Source: Psychrobacter sp. 4Dc (GTDB lineage Bacteria; Pseudomonadota; Gammaproteobacteria; Pseudomonadales; Moraxellaceae). Taken from it: 64,000 bases of DNA. Within the stretch, counting starts at the first letter, position 1, and the number at the start of each line of letters is the position of its first letter. The notes beneath the pieces are model-generated. The model searched no databases, had not been told where the DNA came from, and saw only the letters and a program-made list of their open reading frames with translations. A program made the position numbers and the translations under genes. The stretch covers positions 1-64,000 of the forward strand of contig NZ_PJAT01000085.1 in the NCBI RefSeq assembly GCF_002836715.1. Direction: 5' to 3'. Positions 39,578 through 48,363 of this stretch are shown here, piece by piece.

Positions 39578-40767
39578 AATTTATGTTGCTGTATATAGTT
39601 GACCGTACGCTGATAGCCATATTGCCATTGCGCCTGCATTTGCTGCACAAAACCGTCATAGTCGCTGTGTATTAGCTCAACAGTCATTTGCTTTAGGTTA
39701 AACCGCTTTTGCACATTTTGACCTGCTAACTGCTGTTCATTATCGGCAAATGGTAACCAATGTAGCTGACGGTTTTTATTAATGGTTTCAGTGAGCGCCG
39801 ACACACTGACTGGTTGATAACTGTGTACTGCTGCCAAGCGCTCATTGGGATCAAAACCAAAAACACGCTGAATCGCGGGAGCAGCTAGCCATGCGTCATA
39901 ACCTGCCTTGGTCTCTGCAAATACGCTGTCGCCCAACTGACAGGCTAGCTCAATCGGTGTCAGATTGATCACACCTCCCAAGCACCAGCCAAGCTCTGTG
40001 ATATGTGTTGGCGGTAGATAGTACATGTCAGCCATAGAAGCGCGGATCACTGGGGCAAAATCCCATTGCGTCTGCACCTTTACAGAAGGGTGTATGCGTC
40101 CGTTTGCGAATGTGTGCGCCGGTGATGTCATTTGCCCGTCGGCCAGACCTGATGCGAAATTTGGCAAATTTGCTAAGCACGGCGGCGCAAATAACAACTC
40201 TTGCAGTGTGGTTTTTTCATTATATAAGCCATCAGTAGATGCTTGATACAATCGACTGGCAATGATAGCTATCTCTGGCGTTGTTTTATCAGCAGCGCTA
40301 CCATTATCACTAACAGCAAACCTCGACAGCTCATCTAGCCAGTACTGCTCGTTATCAATACGAAACATTGCCAACTGCTGTAGCTCATTTAACAGTCGCT
40401 CGTAGCTGTCTGCTTGCCGTTGGCCTTGTCCGTTATCCCTTTGCTTTGATAACCGCCAACGTTTGAGTGCATGGGTCATATAACGCAGCTTTAGACGTTT
40501 ATTGGCTTCATCTGGCGCGACATGTCTGATGGCAGTGATGACACGATACAACTCACGACTACACATCAGCGCTTGCAAATCCTTGGGGTCAGGCGCAAGT
40601 TGTACTAAGTAAGCAGACAAACTACCACCGCAAGTACCAACGATAATGTCTGGCGTCAAATCATGCGCTGCTAGGGCTGCATAACTGCCCAAATAGTAAC
40701 CAAAGCGTGAGCCGCCCCCTGAAAACAGCTGAACACGCTCATAAGGTTTAACCTGCTCATTGTTCAT
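39574..40767 (-). CDS. Patatin-like protein with Cys in place of the nucleophile Ser
   Basis: Patatin-fold protein of 397 residues. The oxyanion loop is SGGGSRFGYY (16-25). The nucleophile elbow reads Gly44-Thr-Cys46-Gly-Gly48, so the usual Ser of G-x-S-x-G is Cys; the codon is TGC on the minus strand. The usual Asp-Gly-Gly of the dyad reads Leu263-Gly-Gly in CLGGVINLTP. Ordinary phospholipase activity is therefore doubtful; it may be an acyltransferase-like or non-catalytic protein. GAG precedes the ATG. It lies 3 bases after the fusion gene and overlaps the SDR by 4, forming a tight operon. Confidence 0.85.
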   Translation of the reverse strand: MNNEQVKPYERVQLFSGGGSRFGYYLGSYAALAAHDLTPDIIVGTCGGSLSAYLVQLAPDPKDLQALMCSRELYRVITAIRHVAPDEANKRLKLRYMTHALKRWRLSKQRDNGQGQRQADSYERLLNELQQLAMFRIDNEQYWLDELSRFAVSDNGSAADKTTPEIAIIASRLYQASTDGLYNEKTTLQELLFAPPCLANLPNFASGLADGQMTSPAHTFANGRIHPSVKVQTQWDFAPVIRASMADMYYLPPTHITELGWCLGGVINLTPIELACQLGDSVFAETKAGYDAWLAAPAIQRVFGFDPNERLAAVHSYQPVSVSALTETINKNRQLHWLPFADNEQQLAGQNVQKRFNLKQMTVELIHSDYDGFVQQMQAQWQYGYQRTVNYIQQHKL

Positions 40768-40770
40768 CTA

Positions 40771-43557
40771 TCACTCGTCATCAGTTGATACAGTTTTAAT
40801 CGCTAACGAAACAGTAAATATCCCAAAGCGATCGATACGCATCGTGACTTTCTTAAAGCCTGCACGCTCAACCAGTTGGTCCATTTCTGCTTGCGAACGA
40901 CAACGCATCACCCAACTATTACCACGGTGATTGTTTAATGTTTTACTAATAAATTCCTGCTCAGGGTGCCACGGTTGGTTGGTATAAATCAGATAACCGC
41001 CCGATTTTAAACTGTTATAAATACCAGCCAATGCCGTCGCCGGTAGCGCATTATCAGAGAACAATTCAAATAACCCAGAAGCAATAGCAAGATCTGCTTT
41101 TTTAGTATCGGTACTAGTATCATTCGTATCTGCATCAATATAACTGGCAGGATCAAAGGCATCCTTTTGACTGGTCATTACTCGATTGCTTATGGCTAAA
41201 TGCTCTGCCTTTGCTTGCAATGCTTGGATATTATGCATCTCATAATCACGCAACTCAGCATGCAAATCTGCAAACTCTGTTAGCAGATCAAATGCATAAA
41301 AACCATGTCCACTAGCGATATCTAACAGTTTTGGTTGGTATGATTTATTGCTGCTTTGGTTTTTATCTTCGATATCTACAAGTGCTAAACGTGCCAACTC
41401 CAATATATGCTCACGGCGAATACGAATACCTTGCCAGCCGATATTGTTTAAATAAAACCTATCAACTGCTTGTCCAAATTTGTTCTGACCGCTAGGCTTG
41501 TTGTAATAGATATGATCTAGCGAATGACCAGAATCAAATCCATGCTCGAGCCCTGTCGCAATCGCATCGCTGACGTGACCAAATTTCTGCATCACAAAAC
41601 GGGTAATGGCAAAACTTGGATTAAATGGTTTAATCGCTAAGCGGTCTACCTTGTCTTTACTGGCACTATTAAGATGAGCGGTACTCAAATCAGGTGCTTG
41701 GACGTGTGTGCTAAATACTTGCTCAGCAAACTCAATGCAGTCGGCAAATACATCAGCTTTATTGGTCTCATGAAAAATTGCATGATAGCTGTCTGGATAC
41801 AACTGCCAACGTTTAATCGGTGTGTTAATCGCTTCATAAAACGCGCGTTCAGCCTGCTTATCGACCACATAATCCTTACCTGCACATAAAACAAACGTCG
41901 GTACAGTGATAGCCCCTGCATCGTCGAGCAAGCGTTGACCCGTCGCATGCGTATCAATGAGTAAGTCGGTCGAGATACTGTTGGATATTAACGGATCAGC
42001 ATTATAGGCTTGCTGCGCGTCTTTATCATGGGTCAATACTTGTGCTTTAACATAGCTGCTGACACGGGACATCAGACCCAGCGTACGTGCCACTTTTAGT
42101 GACGGTATGGCAAAGGGCATGTACAAGCGAATACTGAGCGCAGGCGTGCCAAGTACCATGCCGCGTATATTTGGCGCATAATCATGTACCCATGCTGCTG
42201 CCAACACTGCGCCGATACTGCTAGCGACAATCAGTGTATCTTCGATAGCAATGCCTGTTTGCCCAATCACCAGTTGTACAAAACCCTCTAAATCTCGCTC
42301 AAGCTCGGTAACGCTCTCAGCATGATCTTTGATACCCCCTGAGCGCCCATTGCCGCGCGCATCCCAAGCAAACACTTGATAGCCAGCTGTTGCAAACTGC
42401 TCTCCTAGCTCTACCAATCGTCCGGAATGCTCATGCCCTCGGTGTAATAAGATAACTTGGCGCAACGGTTGGTTGGCTTGCTTGATAGCTAATTTTTTCA
42501 TGTCTTCTAAAGGCGTTGTTAGCCAATAGCGATAATAAATAGCTGTGCCGTCGTAAGCGTTATAACAGCTTTCACCATTGATGGTTTCAGATGCAGGTAA
42601 GTCAAAACCCGTATCATTTTTTGCGATTGTTTTTTGATCACGGCGTTGATCATTAGGTTGATCGTTGCTAGGTATGACAGGCATCGTATTGGACTCCGAA
42701 AAGGAATTTTGAATAGCAGAATTTGATACTGACACATTCAATATTGGAACATTGAATAGAGAACTATCGCGGGCTAGCTTATTAAGCTTACTAGGCTCAG
42801 TATGATGACCAATGACAGAAACAGTTTTATCTGACCGCAGCTGAGGTGGGTTACGCATCAAGTATAACTCTGCCATATAACGTAGTCGATTGAGACAAGT
42901 CTTTAATAACATCATCTCTGTTAGTATAAATAATTGACTCATTCTGATAGCAGGTAAAGCCACCTGCGTTTTAATACCTACTGGCGCTTTGGCCCTAATA
43001 CCCATAAAGGCACCAAGCACCCCTAGTATGAAGGCGCGATCGCTTTTGCCTAAAGGCCCTTGGTTAGCACGAACACCTAACATGGTATTACTAGTAACGC
43101 CTAACAGCTCGGTGCCTATACTAAGGGCGATGAGAGCAGTGATATGATGCTGAGAAGTTGATATATTCGTTGGCAAATTAACTATTAACGTTTGCCGTTC
43201 TTTATTATTGATATGATGGGTCAGAATATGAGGACTCAAGCTCGCTAATAGCGCCGTATCGGCAACCATATCACCTACCTCGTTTAACACTGCTCCTAGC
43301 CTTGAGGCCTGTCCATGTTCACGCGCCATCATGCCGTCGATAGCATTGAGTGCCATACGTCCAAACAATGATGAAGGCAATAAAAGCCACAGCCTCTGCT
43401 GTTCAGCTGCTGGTTTGGCAATGATATAAGCAGTACCGATACTTAATAAAACAGCGGATACCGTCACTTGGTTAGCGGTAATATTTTGCTCAACCAGCGT
43501 ATTGCTTATCGGACGTAATTGATTTTGAAACTGAGTTTTGAGCTGATATAGCGACAT
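40771..43557 (-). CDS. Three-domain fusion: CDP-alcohol phosphotransferase, alpha/beta hydrolase, methyltransferase
   Basis: 928 residues from the ATG at 43557; a TTG four codons earlier is possible. Domain 1 (about 1-235) is a membrane CDP-alcohol phosphotransferase. Its motif reads N71-x2-D74-G-x2-A78-R79-x8-G88-x3-N92-x3-D96, so two of the four canonical Asp are Asn. After a polar linker, domain 2 (about 325-620) is an alpha/beta hydrolase with Ser447 in ASSIG, Asp562 and His592 as a possible triad. Domain 3 (about 645-925) is a SAM methyltransferase with LLDIASGHG at 744-752. E. coli has YnbA separate from YnbC (hydrolase plus methyltransferase), which this appears to join. It heads the operon with the patatin and SDR genes. 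Confidence 0.88.
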   Translation of the reverse strand: MSLYQLKTQFQNQLRPISNTLVEQNITANQVTVSAVLLSIGTAYIIAKPAAEQQRLWLLLPSSLFGRMALNAIDGMMAREHGQASRLGAVLNEVGDMVADTALLASLSPHILTHHINNKERQTLIVNLPTNISTSQHHITALIALSIGTELLGVTSNTMLGVRANQGPLGKSDRAFILGVLGAFMGIRAKAPVGIKTQVALPAIRMSQLFILTEMMLLKTCLNRLRYMAELYLMRNPPQLRSDKTVSVIGHHTEPSKLNKLARDSSLFNVPILNVSVSNSAIQNSFSESNTMPVIPSNDQPNDQRRDQKTIAKNDTGFDLPASETINGESCYNAYDGTAIYYRYWLTTPLEDMKKLAIKQANQPLRQVILLHRGHEHSGRLVELGEQFATAGYQVFAWDARGNGRSGGIKDHAESVTELERDLEGFVQLVIGQTGIAIEDTLIVASSIGAVLAAAWVHDYAPNIRGMVLGTPALSIRLYMPFAIPSLKVARTLGLMSRVSSYVKAQVLTHDKDAQQAYNADPLISNSISTDLLIDTHATGQRLLDDAGAITVPTFVLCAGKDYVVDKQAERAFYEAINTPIKRWQLYPDSYHAIFHETNKADVFADCIEFAEQVFSTHVQAPDLSTAHLNSASKDKVDRLAIKPFNPSFAITRFVMQKFGHVSDAIATGLEHGFDSGHSLDHIYYNKPSGQNKFGQAVDRFYLNNIGWQGIRIRREHILELARLALVDIEDKNQSSNKSYQPKLLDIASGHGFYAFDLLTEFADLHAELRDYEMHNIQALQAKAEHLAISNRVMTSQKDAFDPASYIDADTNDTSTDTKKADLAIASGLFELFSDNALPATALAGIYNSLKSGGYLIYTNQPWHPEQEFISKTLNNHRGNSWVMRCRSQAEMDQLVERAGFKKVTMRIDRFGIFTVSLAIKTVSTDDE

Positions 43558-43822
43558 GAGTCTAGCCAAATATTTTCAGTACTTTACTGTAGCAACAAAA
43601 GTTTGTAAGGTAAAGAATTACAAAGCGCTCAAAAACGTTCAAACATTTTGAAAAAGATATTTATTAACATCATTATAATCGTCCAGTTTTTTCTATTTTA
43701 ATTAACAACGACCAATGATTTGCACTAAATCTTAGTGGCTCATATCAGTATTACTAACCTTATATGGTACAATCTTCAGCTTCTTAAAAACGCCTTATTA
43801 AAAATGCTGCGAGCCCTTTATC

Positions 43823-44734
43823 ATGGAAAGCCTAGTCACCCTTGTTCTGGTATTAATGCCAATGTTTATTGGCTTTGCCATTCCGTCTAACCCTACTATG
43901 ACAAAATTGGCCGACAAAGGTCTATCATACTTGGTATTTATTATCCTAGCGTTGATCGGTATTGAGCTGTCTCAGGTAGAAGGTCTAGGTAATCAGTTGG
44001 GTGAAATTGCCTTATATGTCACTGTATTATCGATACTGACGATTGGTTCAGGTTTATTTGGGCTGATGTTGTTCGACCATATACGCCCGTGGCATGCCAA
44101 AAAACCAAGCGTAAAATCTAAAGAGCATCGTGTCAGTATTCGAGGCAGCTTAGCACAGGTCGTTTGTGTAGTGATTGGAATGGTGATTGGCTATTTCTTG
44201 CCTGCTGATTATATGCCGCCTGAAAACTCTATGACCGTCATGCTGATGATTTTGATTTTACTGGTTGGCATAGGCTTAAAAGGCTCGGGCATCACCTTAA
44301 AAGAAGTATTACTGAATAAACGCGGCGTAGAAATGAGTGTCATCTTTACGCTAGCGGTATTGGCAGGCGGGCTTATTTTTGCGCTACTATTTACGGATGT
44401 GTCATGGACGAAAGGCTTAGCACTATCGTCAGGGTTTGGTTGGTACTCACTGTCAGCGATTGTCATGACCGATGCTTATGGCGCTGTCTGGGGCAGTGTC
44501 GCGTTGTTTAATGACTTGGTACGTGAGTTCTTTGCATTAATCTTTATTCCGGTATTTATGCGCAAATACCCTTCTGCCGCGGTTGGGCTTGGCGGCGCGA
44601 CCAGCTTAGACTTTACCTTGCCTATCATTCAACAGTCAGGTGGTCTAAAAGTCGTGCCACTAGCGATTAGCTTTGGCTTCTTGATCAATATTATCTCGCC
44701 AGTACTAATGGTGTTTTTCTCGGCGTTTGGCTAA
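43823..44734 (+). CDS. lysO: LysO-type lysine exporter (YbjE family)
   Basis: Inner-membrane exporter of lysine and its toxic analogue thialysine by family. The 303 residues have eight or so transmembrane helices in two halves. Typical stretches are VFIILALIGIELSQVEGLGNQ-like in the first half, then GLKGSGITLKEVLLNKRG, SSGFGWYSLSAIVMTDAYGA and GGATSLDFTLPIIQQSGG in the second. The ribosome site is weak. The stop is only 2 bases from the end of the convergent, interrupted NYN gene. Confidence 0.9.
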   Translation: MESLVTLVLVLMPMFIGFAIPSNPTMTKLADKGLSYLVFIILALIGIELSQVEGLGNQLGEIALYVTVLSILTIGSGLFGLMLFDHIRPWHAKKPSVKSKEHRVSIRGSLAQVVCVVIGMVIGYFLPADYMPPENSMTVMLMILILLVGIGLKGSGITLKEVLLNKRGVEMSVIFTLAVLAGGLIFALLFTDVSWTKGLALSSGFGWYSLSAIVMTDAYGAVWGSVALFNDLVREFFALIFIPVFMRKYPSAAVGLGGATSLDFTLPIIQQSGGLKVVPLAISFGFLINIISPVLMVFFSAFG

Positions 44735-44735
44735 G

Positions 44736-45127
44736 CTATATTTTGTAGATCAGCTTATTCGTATTTGATATTACGATTATTTTATTACTAACCATCTGTT
44801 TAACTAGCTTATCAATTGCTTTAGTGTCCTCATTACGTAGATAGCTTTTAAGATAGTTTATTAAACTTGACTTTTTGGATGGTCGAGTACCTGCTGGTCT
44901 ACTTTTTAGCTGTGCTATTGCACGTTGATATGTTGTAGCAGAGTCTTTGCTATTCTTATTATCATCTTGTGAAACTTTACTCGAATTTCCTTTGATATTA
45001 TCGAAAGGTGAGTAATAGATAGCTTTATTATCTTGTTTTATTATGTCCTTCTTTTTGAGGTACGTTACAACTAAATCAATTTGATCCTGACTATTTGCTT
45101 GGCGATAACTTGCAAGTTTTTGCTTTA
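44736..45127 (-). pseudogene. C-terminal part of NYN/PIN nuclease gene, cut off by an IS630 element
   Basis: About 130 codons in frame with the 5' part at 46033-46878 once the IS and one TA are removed. The chromosomal frame runs I-K-Q-K-L-A-S-Y-R-Q to the stop. An ATG within the IS gives a 145-codon frame, but its first 15 codons are IS DNA. The segment has two winged-helix-like units: QIDLVVTYLKKKDII, and later SLINYLKSYL to VSNKIIVISNTNKLIYKI. These probably bind RNA in the intact protein. It could still be translated as a fusion from the IS end, but no ribosome site supports that. Confidence 0.88.
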
Positions 45128-45155
45128 TAGTCAGTCCAAAATAGAAAAGGTACAA
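45126..45155 (+). repeat. Left inverted repeat of the IS630 element
   Basis: Reads TA, then TAGTCAGTCCAAAATAG, and ends in GGTACAA. With the TA included, 26 of 30 positions match the reverse complement of the right end. Confidence 0.9.
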
Positions 45156-45188
45156 TGCTTTTAAACCAAGCAAAGAGAAATATAAAAG

Positions 45189-45536
45189 ATGACCTACTCA
45201 GCAGATTTTCGAGCACAAGTTATCAAAAACATTGAGCAAAAAGACATGAGCATCCGTCAGGCCTGTATTTTTTATAATATCAGCAAGAGTACACTACAGC
45301 GCTGGCTTATAGACCCAAGCATCCAAACGACCAGAGTCAAAACGCCAAGCAGTATACCCAATGAAGCCCTTCTACAAGACGTTAATCAATACCCAGATGA
45401 CTACCTGTATGAGCGAGCTCGTCGTTTAAACTGTAGTAAATCAGGTATTGGCTATGCCTTAAAAAGATTAAATATTAGCCAAAAAAAAGACCTTAGCACA
45501 TCCAAAAGCGTGTCCAATAAAAAGAGCGGTATATAA
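45189..45536 (+). CDS. IS630 transposase, N-terminal frame (OrfA)
   Basis: The 115 residues form the DNA-binding helix-turn-helix part of the transposase: FRAQVIKNIEQKDMSIRQACIFYNISKSTLQRWL, a transposase_14-like pattern, followed by a second helical unit (ERARRLNCSKSGIGYALKRLN). The catalytic part lies in another frame. The reading switches at the A8 run at 45481-45488; beyond it this frame reads unrelated residues and stops at 45536. The ribosome site is weak. Confidence 0.88.
   Translation: MTYSADFRAQVIKNIEQKDMSIRQACIFYNISKSTLQRWLIDPSIQTTRVKTPSSIPNEALLQDVNQYPDDYLYERARRLNCSKSGIGYALKRLNISQKKDLSTSKSVSNKKSGI
45481..45488 (+). other. A8 slippery run joining the two transposase frames
   Basis: Eight consecutive A. 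OrfB lies in the +1 frame relative to OrfA and is open from this run onward. One A fewer, by transcriptional slippage or in an ancestral copy, would give one continuous transposase of about 280 residues. Confidence 0.7.
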
Positions 45537-46029
45537 GAATAAGCTTGATCATTTTAAGCAGCAAGGCTATCCCGTTGTCTATATGGATGAGAGTGGCTTT
45601 GAGGCTGAAACTATTCGTCCTTATGGCTACGCACCGATAGGTAAACCTTGTATTGATAGCTACAATTGGCAAGCTAAAAAACGTACCAATGTCATCGGTG
45701 CTCTGTATGAAAAGATGCTTTTTGCGCTTGATTACTTTGAGAAAAACATCAATGGCGATATATTCTATGACTGGTGCAAATACACGCTCATTCCAAGCCT
45801 TAAAACTAAATGCGTGATCGTCATGGATAATGCCAGTTTTCATAAACGAGTGAAAAGTCTTCTGAATAGGCATGGTCACAGGCTTTTATTTCTACCATCC
45901 TATAGTCCTGACTTAAATCCTATTGAAAAGAAATGGGCACAAGCTAAGTTTCTACGACAAGGTTGGATGGAGAATAATCTACCTAAACTATTTCATAATA
46001 TGGGTTGTACTTCTTTTATTTTGGATTGA
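45489..46029 (+). CDS. IS630 transposase, catalytic DDE frame (OrfB)
   Basis: Open from the A8 run to a TGA inside the right inverted repeat; the first ATG is at 45583. The DDE_3 catalytic triad is complete: Asp in VVYMDESGFE, Asp in IVMDNASFHK, and Glu in LPSYSPDLNPIEKKW. Because the first ATG falls right at the first catalytic Asp, function needs fusion with OrfA by frameshift or slippage. The first part shown (45489-45582) lacks its own start. It is not otherwise truncated, so the element may still be active. Confidence 0.85.
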
Positions 46030-46034
46030 CTATA
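46005..46034 (-). repeat. Right inverted repeat of the IS630 element
   Basis: Reverse complement reads TA, then TAGTCAATCCAAAATAA, and ends in AGTACAA. It contains the OrfB stop codon and the TAG that ends the interrupted NYN frame. Confidence 0.9.
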
Positions 46035-46878
46035 TCACATTATTCAATCCATCAATTTCTTTGGCCTTACTTCGTAAAACTTGATCAGTGACTAAATCTA
46101 ATATTCCTTGACTGTCTACTTTATAACTTAGTTTTTCTCCATTTTCATCAAGTCTAATAAGTCCTGCTTTGATAAATTTTCCAAAAACCTGTTCAAAAAT
46201 ATAATCTTGCTCAGTACTATTGAATCTCTTTAGTACTGTCACTGGAACGTACTTCTTTATCGAGTACAATAGGTTGGATTTATAGCTCGGTAAAAAAACC
46301 TTACGATTGACAATGCTATCAAAAACCAATACATAACACTCATGTATAACCGATTTGGGAACGCTCTCTTCAAGGCTTTGCGCTAAAGATTTCTTATTGT
46401 CCATGGCAACGCTAGTAACGTCATCACACAAAACATGATGACTATCTTCGATGACAAGTTGGCTTTTTTTTATATCTGATGCACTTTCTATGTTTGACTC
46501 GTAAGCCACAGTTAGCTGATTAGCATTTTCTAACCGCATGATGTTCATACCATCATAAGCACTATTGAGATGCTCAACCAAGATATCATAACCACTATCT
46601 CTTGCTAAAATACAAACATCAGCACTAGGCTCAATTTCAGAGATTTTGCCAAGATAAAAAGACAAGTAAAAATCTAGCGCATTCTTCCCTGCATGTTGCA
46701 TCTTAATAATGTGCACATTTTCATTATCAAACCTGAGCAAGTTTTCAACCAATTCAAGAGGTAAACTCTTCTGCTGATTGATACCCAAAAACAGCCATAC
46801 ATAGCATTTATCCACCTCTACATTATCGAAGCTTTTAGGCTGAATGTTTTCATAATCAATTAAAATATGCTTCATCAA
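46030..46878 (-). pseudogene. N-terminal part of NYN/PIN-domain ribonuclease-like gene, truncated by the IS
   Basis: 282 residues up to the IS, where TAG in the inverted repeat ends the frame. The NYN domain (about 1-120) keeps the metal-binding acids: Asp in LIDYENIQ, Asp in GKNALDFYLSFYLG, and two Asp in LARDSGYDILVEHL. A polar linker follows, then a winged-helix-like unit (about 205-265, to GEKLSYKV). Joined to the 129 codons beyond the IS it gives 411 residues. The catalytic domain itself is whole, so a shortened protein might still act as an RNase; loss of the C-terminal modules makes the effect unclear. Its natural target is unknown. Confidence 0.88.
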
Positions 46879-46912
46879 AATATTCTTATCATTTAATAAA
46901 AGTTACGATTAC

Positions 46913-48196
46913 TTATACCCCACTCGCCTGCTTAGCAAATAAGCGCATCAATGGCTTGATTTTACCAACGCGGTACATGCCTTCATTACGAATTTGCTGC
47001 ACAGGACGCATTTGGGCAAGCGACCCTGCAAATAACCAGTTAAGCGCAGAAAAGCTATGCATCATTAGGCTATTATGCGGACGACGCGAACGCTCATAAT
47101 GACGTAGCGTTTGATTGCTGCCCCAAAGCGTACCGCCACTACGGGTAAAGTCATGCGTTAACTGCTCAGACAATGCTTGCACATCCAGCATACCGAGGTT
47201 CAACCCTTGGCCTGCTAACGGATGTACGCCATGAGCAGCGTCACCGATCAGCACCAAGTTATCAGCGACGTAGCTTTTCGCTTGCTGTGCTGCTAATGGA
47301 AAACTAGCGATAGACTCAATCTGATTAATCGCACCCAACTCGTAATTGCTAGCAGCTGCTAACTTATCAGCGATAAAACGATCTTCTTCCTCTATCAACG
47401 CCAATGCTTGATTGCGCGGCAATGTCCATACTATCGACTGCCAATGCTGCGGGCTTGCCTTATCAACATCGGTTATATCAGCTAGCGGCAATAGTGCCAG
47501 TGTACCCGTCGGTAGCATAGCTTGGCGTGCAGTTGCCTGATGCGGTTTCTCAGTCTGAATCGCACAGCAAATTGCGGTTTGATTATAATCAAGCGTATCT
47601 ACGCCAATCCCTGCTTGCTGACGGACAAATGAACCGCGCCCATCAGCGCCAACTAATAGACGCGTATCAATCGCTTCGCCATTGTCCAGAGTGATACGGT
47701 AGCCTTGCTGCACCCCTAGCCAATCCATATTGACAACTTTATGACCAGCGATAAGGGTCAGATAGTCACTAACATCAGCTTCATGCAAGCGTTGCCATAA
47801 TGCGTACTCGATAACAGCAGGCTCGACCATACTGCCTAATAATATAGGCTCATGAGTTTCACTACTATTATCCTCAGCGCCGCTATCTTCACTTTCGCCA
47901 AATAATAGCTCACCCATCCCATTGAGCTGCCATACCTGCATTTGCGAATAATCAGCCTTACGCTCAGAGCTAGCAATCTTTTGCCACGCGCCAATATCTT
48001 TAAGCAAATTAATACTAGCCATACTAAGTGCATAGACACGTGCATCACGTTTGCTAAGTACATCTTGCCAAGCCGATTCATCACGTGCAGGACGAGCATC
48101 GATCAACGTCACTGGCATTTTGTCTTGTGCCAACTTTAGAGCAAGCGTTGCCCCAACGATACCGCTACCGATAATCAGCGTATGGTTTTTTTTCAT
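46913..48196 (-). CDS. UbiH/VisC-family FAD hydroxylase (UbiI-like)
   Basis: FAD monooxygenase of ubiquinone ring hydroxylation. From the ATG at 48196 the protein has 427 residues. It has the dinucleotide motif TLIIGSGIVGATLALKLAQ, the central LLVGADGRGSFVRQQAGI, and the family-defining NLVLIGDAAHGVHPLAGQGLNLGMLD. A Ser/Glu-rich insert lies near 110-125 (ESEDSGAEDNSS). GAGA precedes the start; an earlier in-frame start adds 15 hydrophobic residues that would disrupt the N-terminal strand. It follows ubiH, the usual ubiH-visC pairing. UbiI (C5 hydroxylation) is most likely, UbiF-like not excluded. Confidence 0.9.
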   Translation of the reverse strand: MKKNHTLIIGSGIVGATLALKLAQDKMPVTLIDARPARDESAWQDVLSKRDARVYALSMASINLLKDIGAWQKIASSERKADYSQMQVWQLNGMGELLFGESEDSGAEDNSSETHEPILLGSMVEPAVIEYALWQRLHEADVSDYLTLIAGHKVVNMDWLGVQQGYRITLDNGEAIDTRLLVGADGRGSFVRQQAGIGVDTLDYNQTAICCAIQTEKPHQATARQAMLPTGTLALLPLADITDVDKASPQHWQSIVWTLPRNQALALIEEEDRFIADKLAAASNYELGAINQIESIASFPLAAQQAKSYVADNLVLIGDAAHGVHPLAGQGLNLGMLDVQALSEQLTHDFTRSGGTLWGSNQTLRHYERSRRPHNSLMMHSFSALNWLFAGSLAQMRPVQQIRNEGMYRVGKIKPLMRLFAKQASGV

Positions 48197-48363
48197 AAGG
48201 TGTCTCTCAATATTGCTCAATATTAGAATGCTTATTATCAATCTTAATTACAGTTAGTTGATTCAGTTTAAAACTGAGAGACAAGGCAACCGAGTGCAGA
48301 TGTATAGGCAATACTTCAAGCGAGGTTAACGCTGTCACTCTTTTAAAGAGGATTAATATAGCG

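Larger units (their letters stand above)
45126..46034 (+). mobile_element. IS630-family insertion sequence with TA duplication
   Basis: Element from 45128 to 46032 (905 bp) flanked by TA at 45126 and TA at 46033, the target duplication typical of IS630/Tc1-mariner elements. Terminal inverted repeats begin TAGTCARTCCAAAATA on both sides; 24 of the first 28 positions match. It carries a transposase split into two frames. It inserted into, and opposite to, the NYN-domain gene. Confidence 0.95.

Noticed and set aside
43648-43679. Promoter TTGAAA/TATAAT before lysO
   Set aside because: Spacer is 20 bases, too long for a convincing sigma70 promoter.
45128-45173. Independent 145-codon gene ending at 44736
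   Set aside because: Its first 15 codons are IS DNA including the inverted repeat; from codon 16 on it is the displaced 3' end of the NYN gene.
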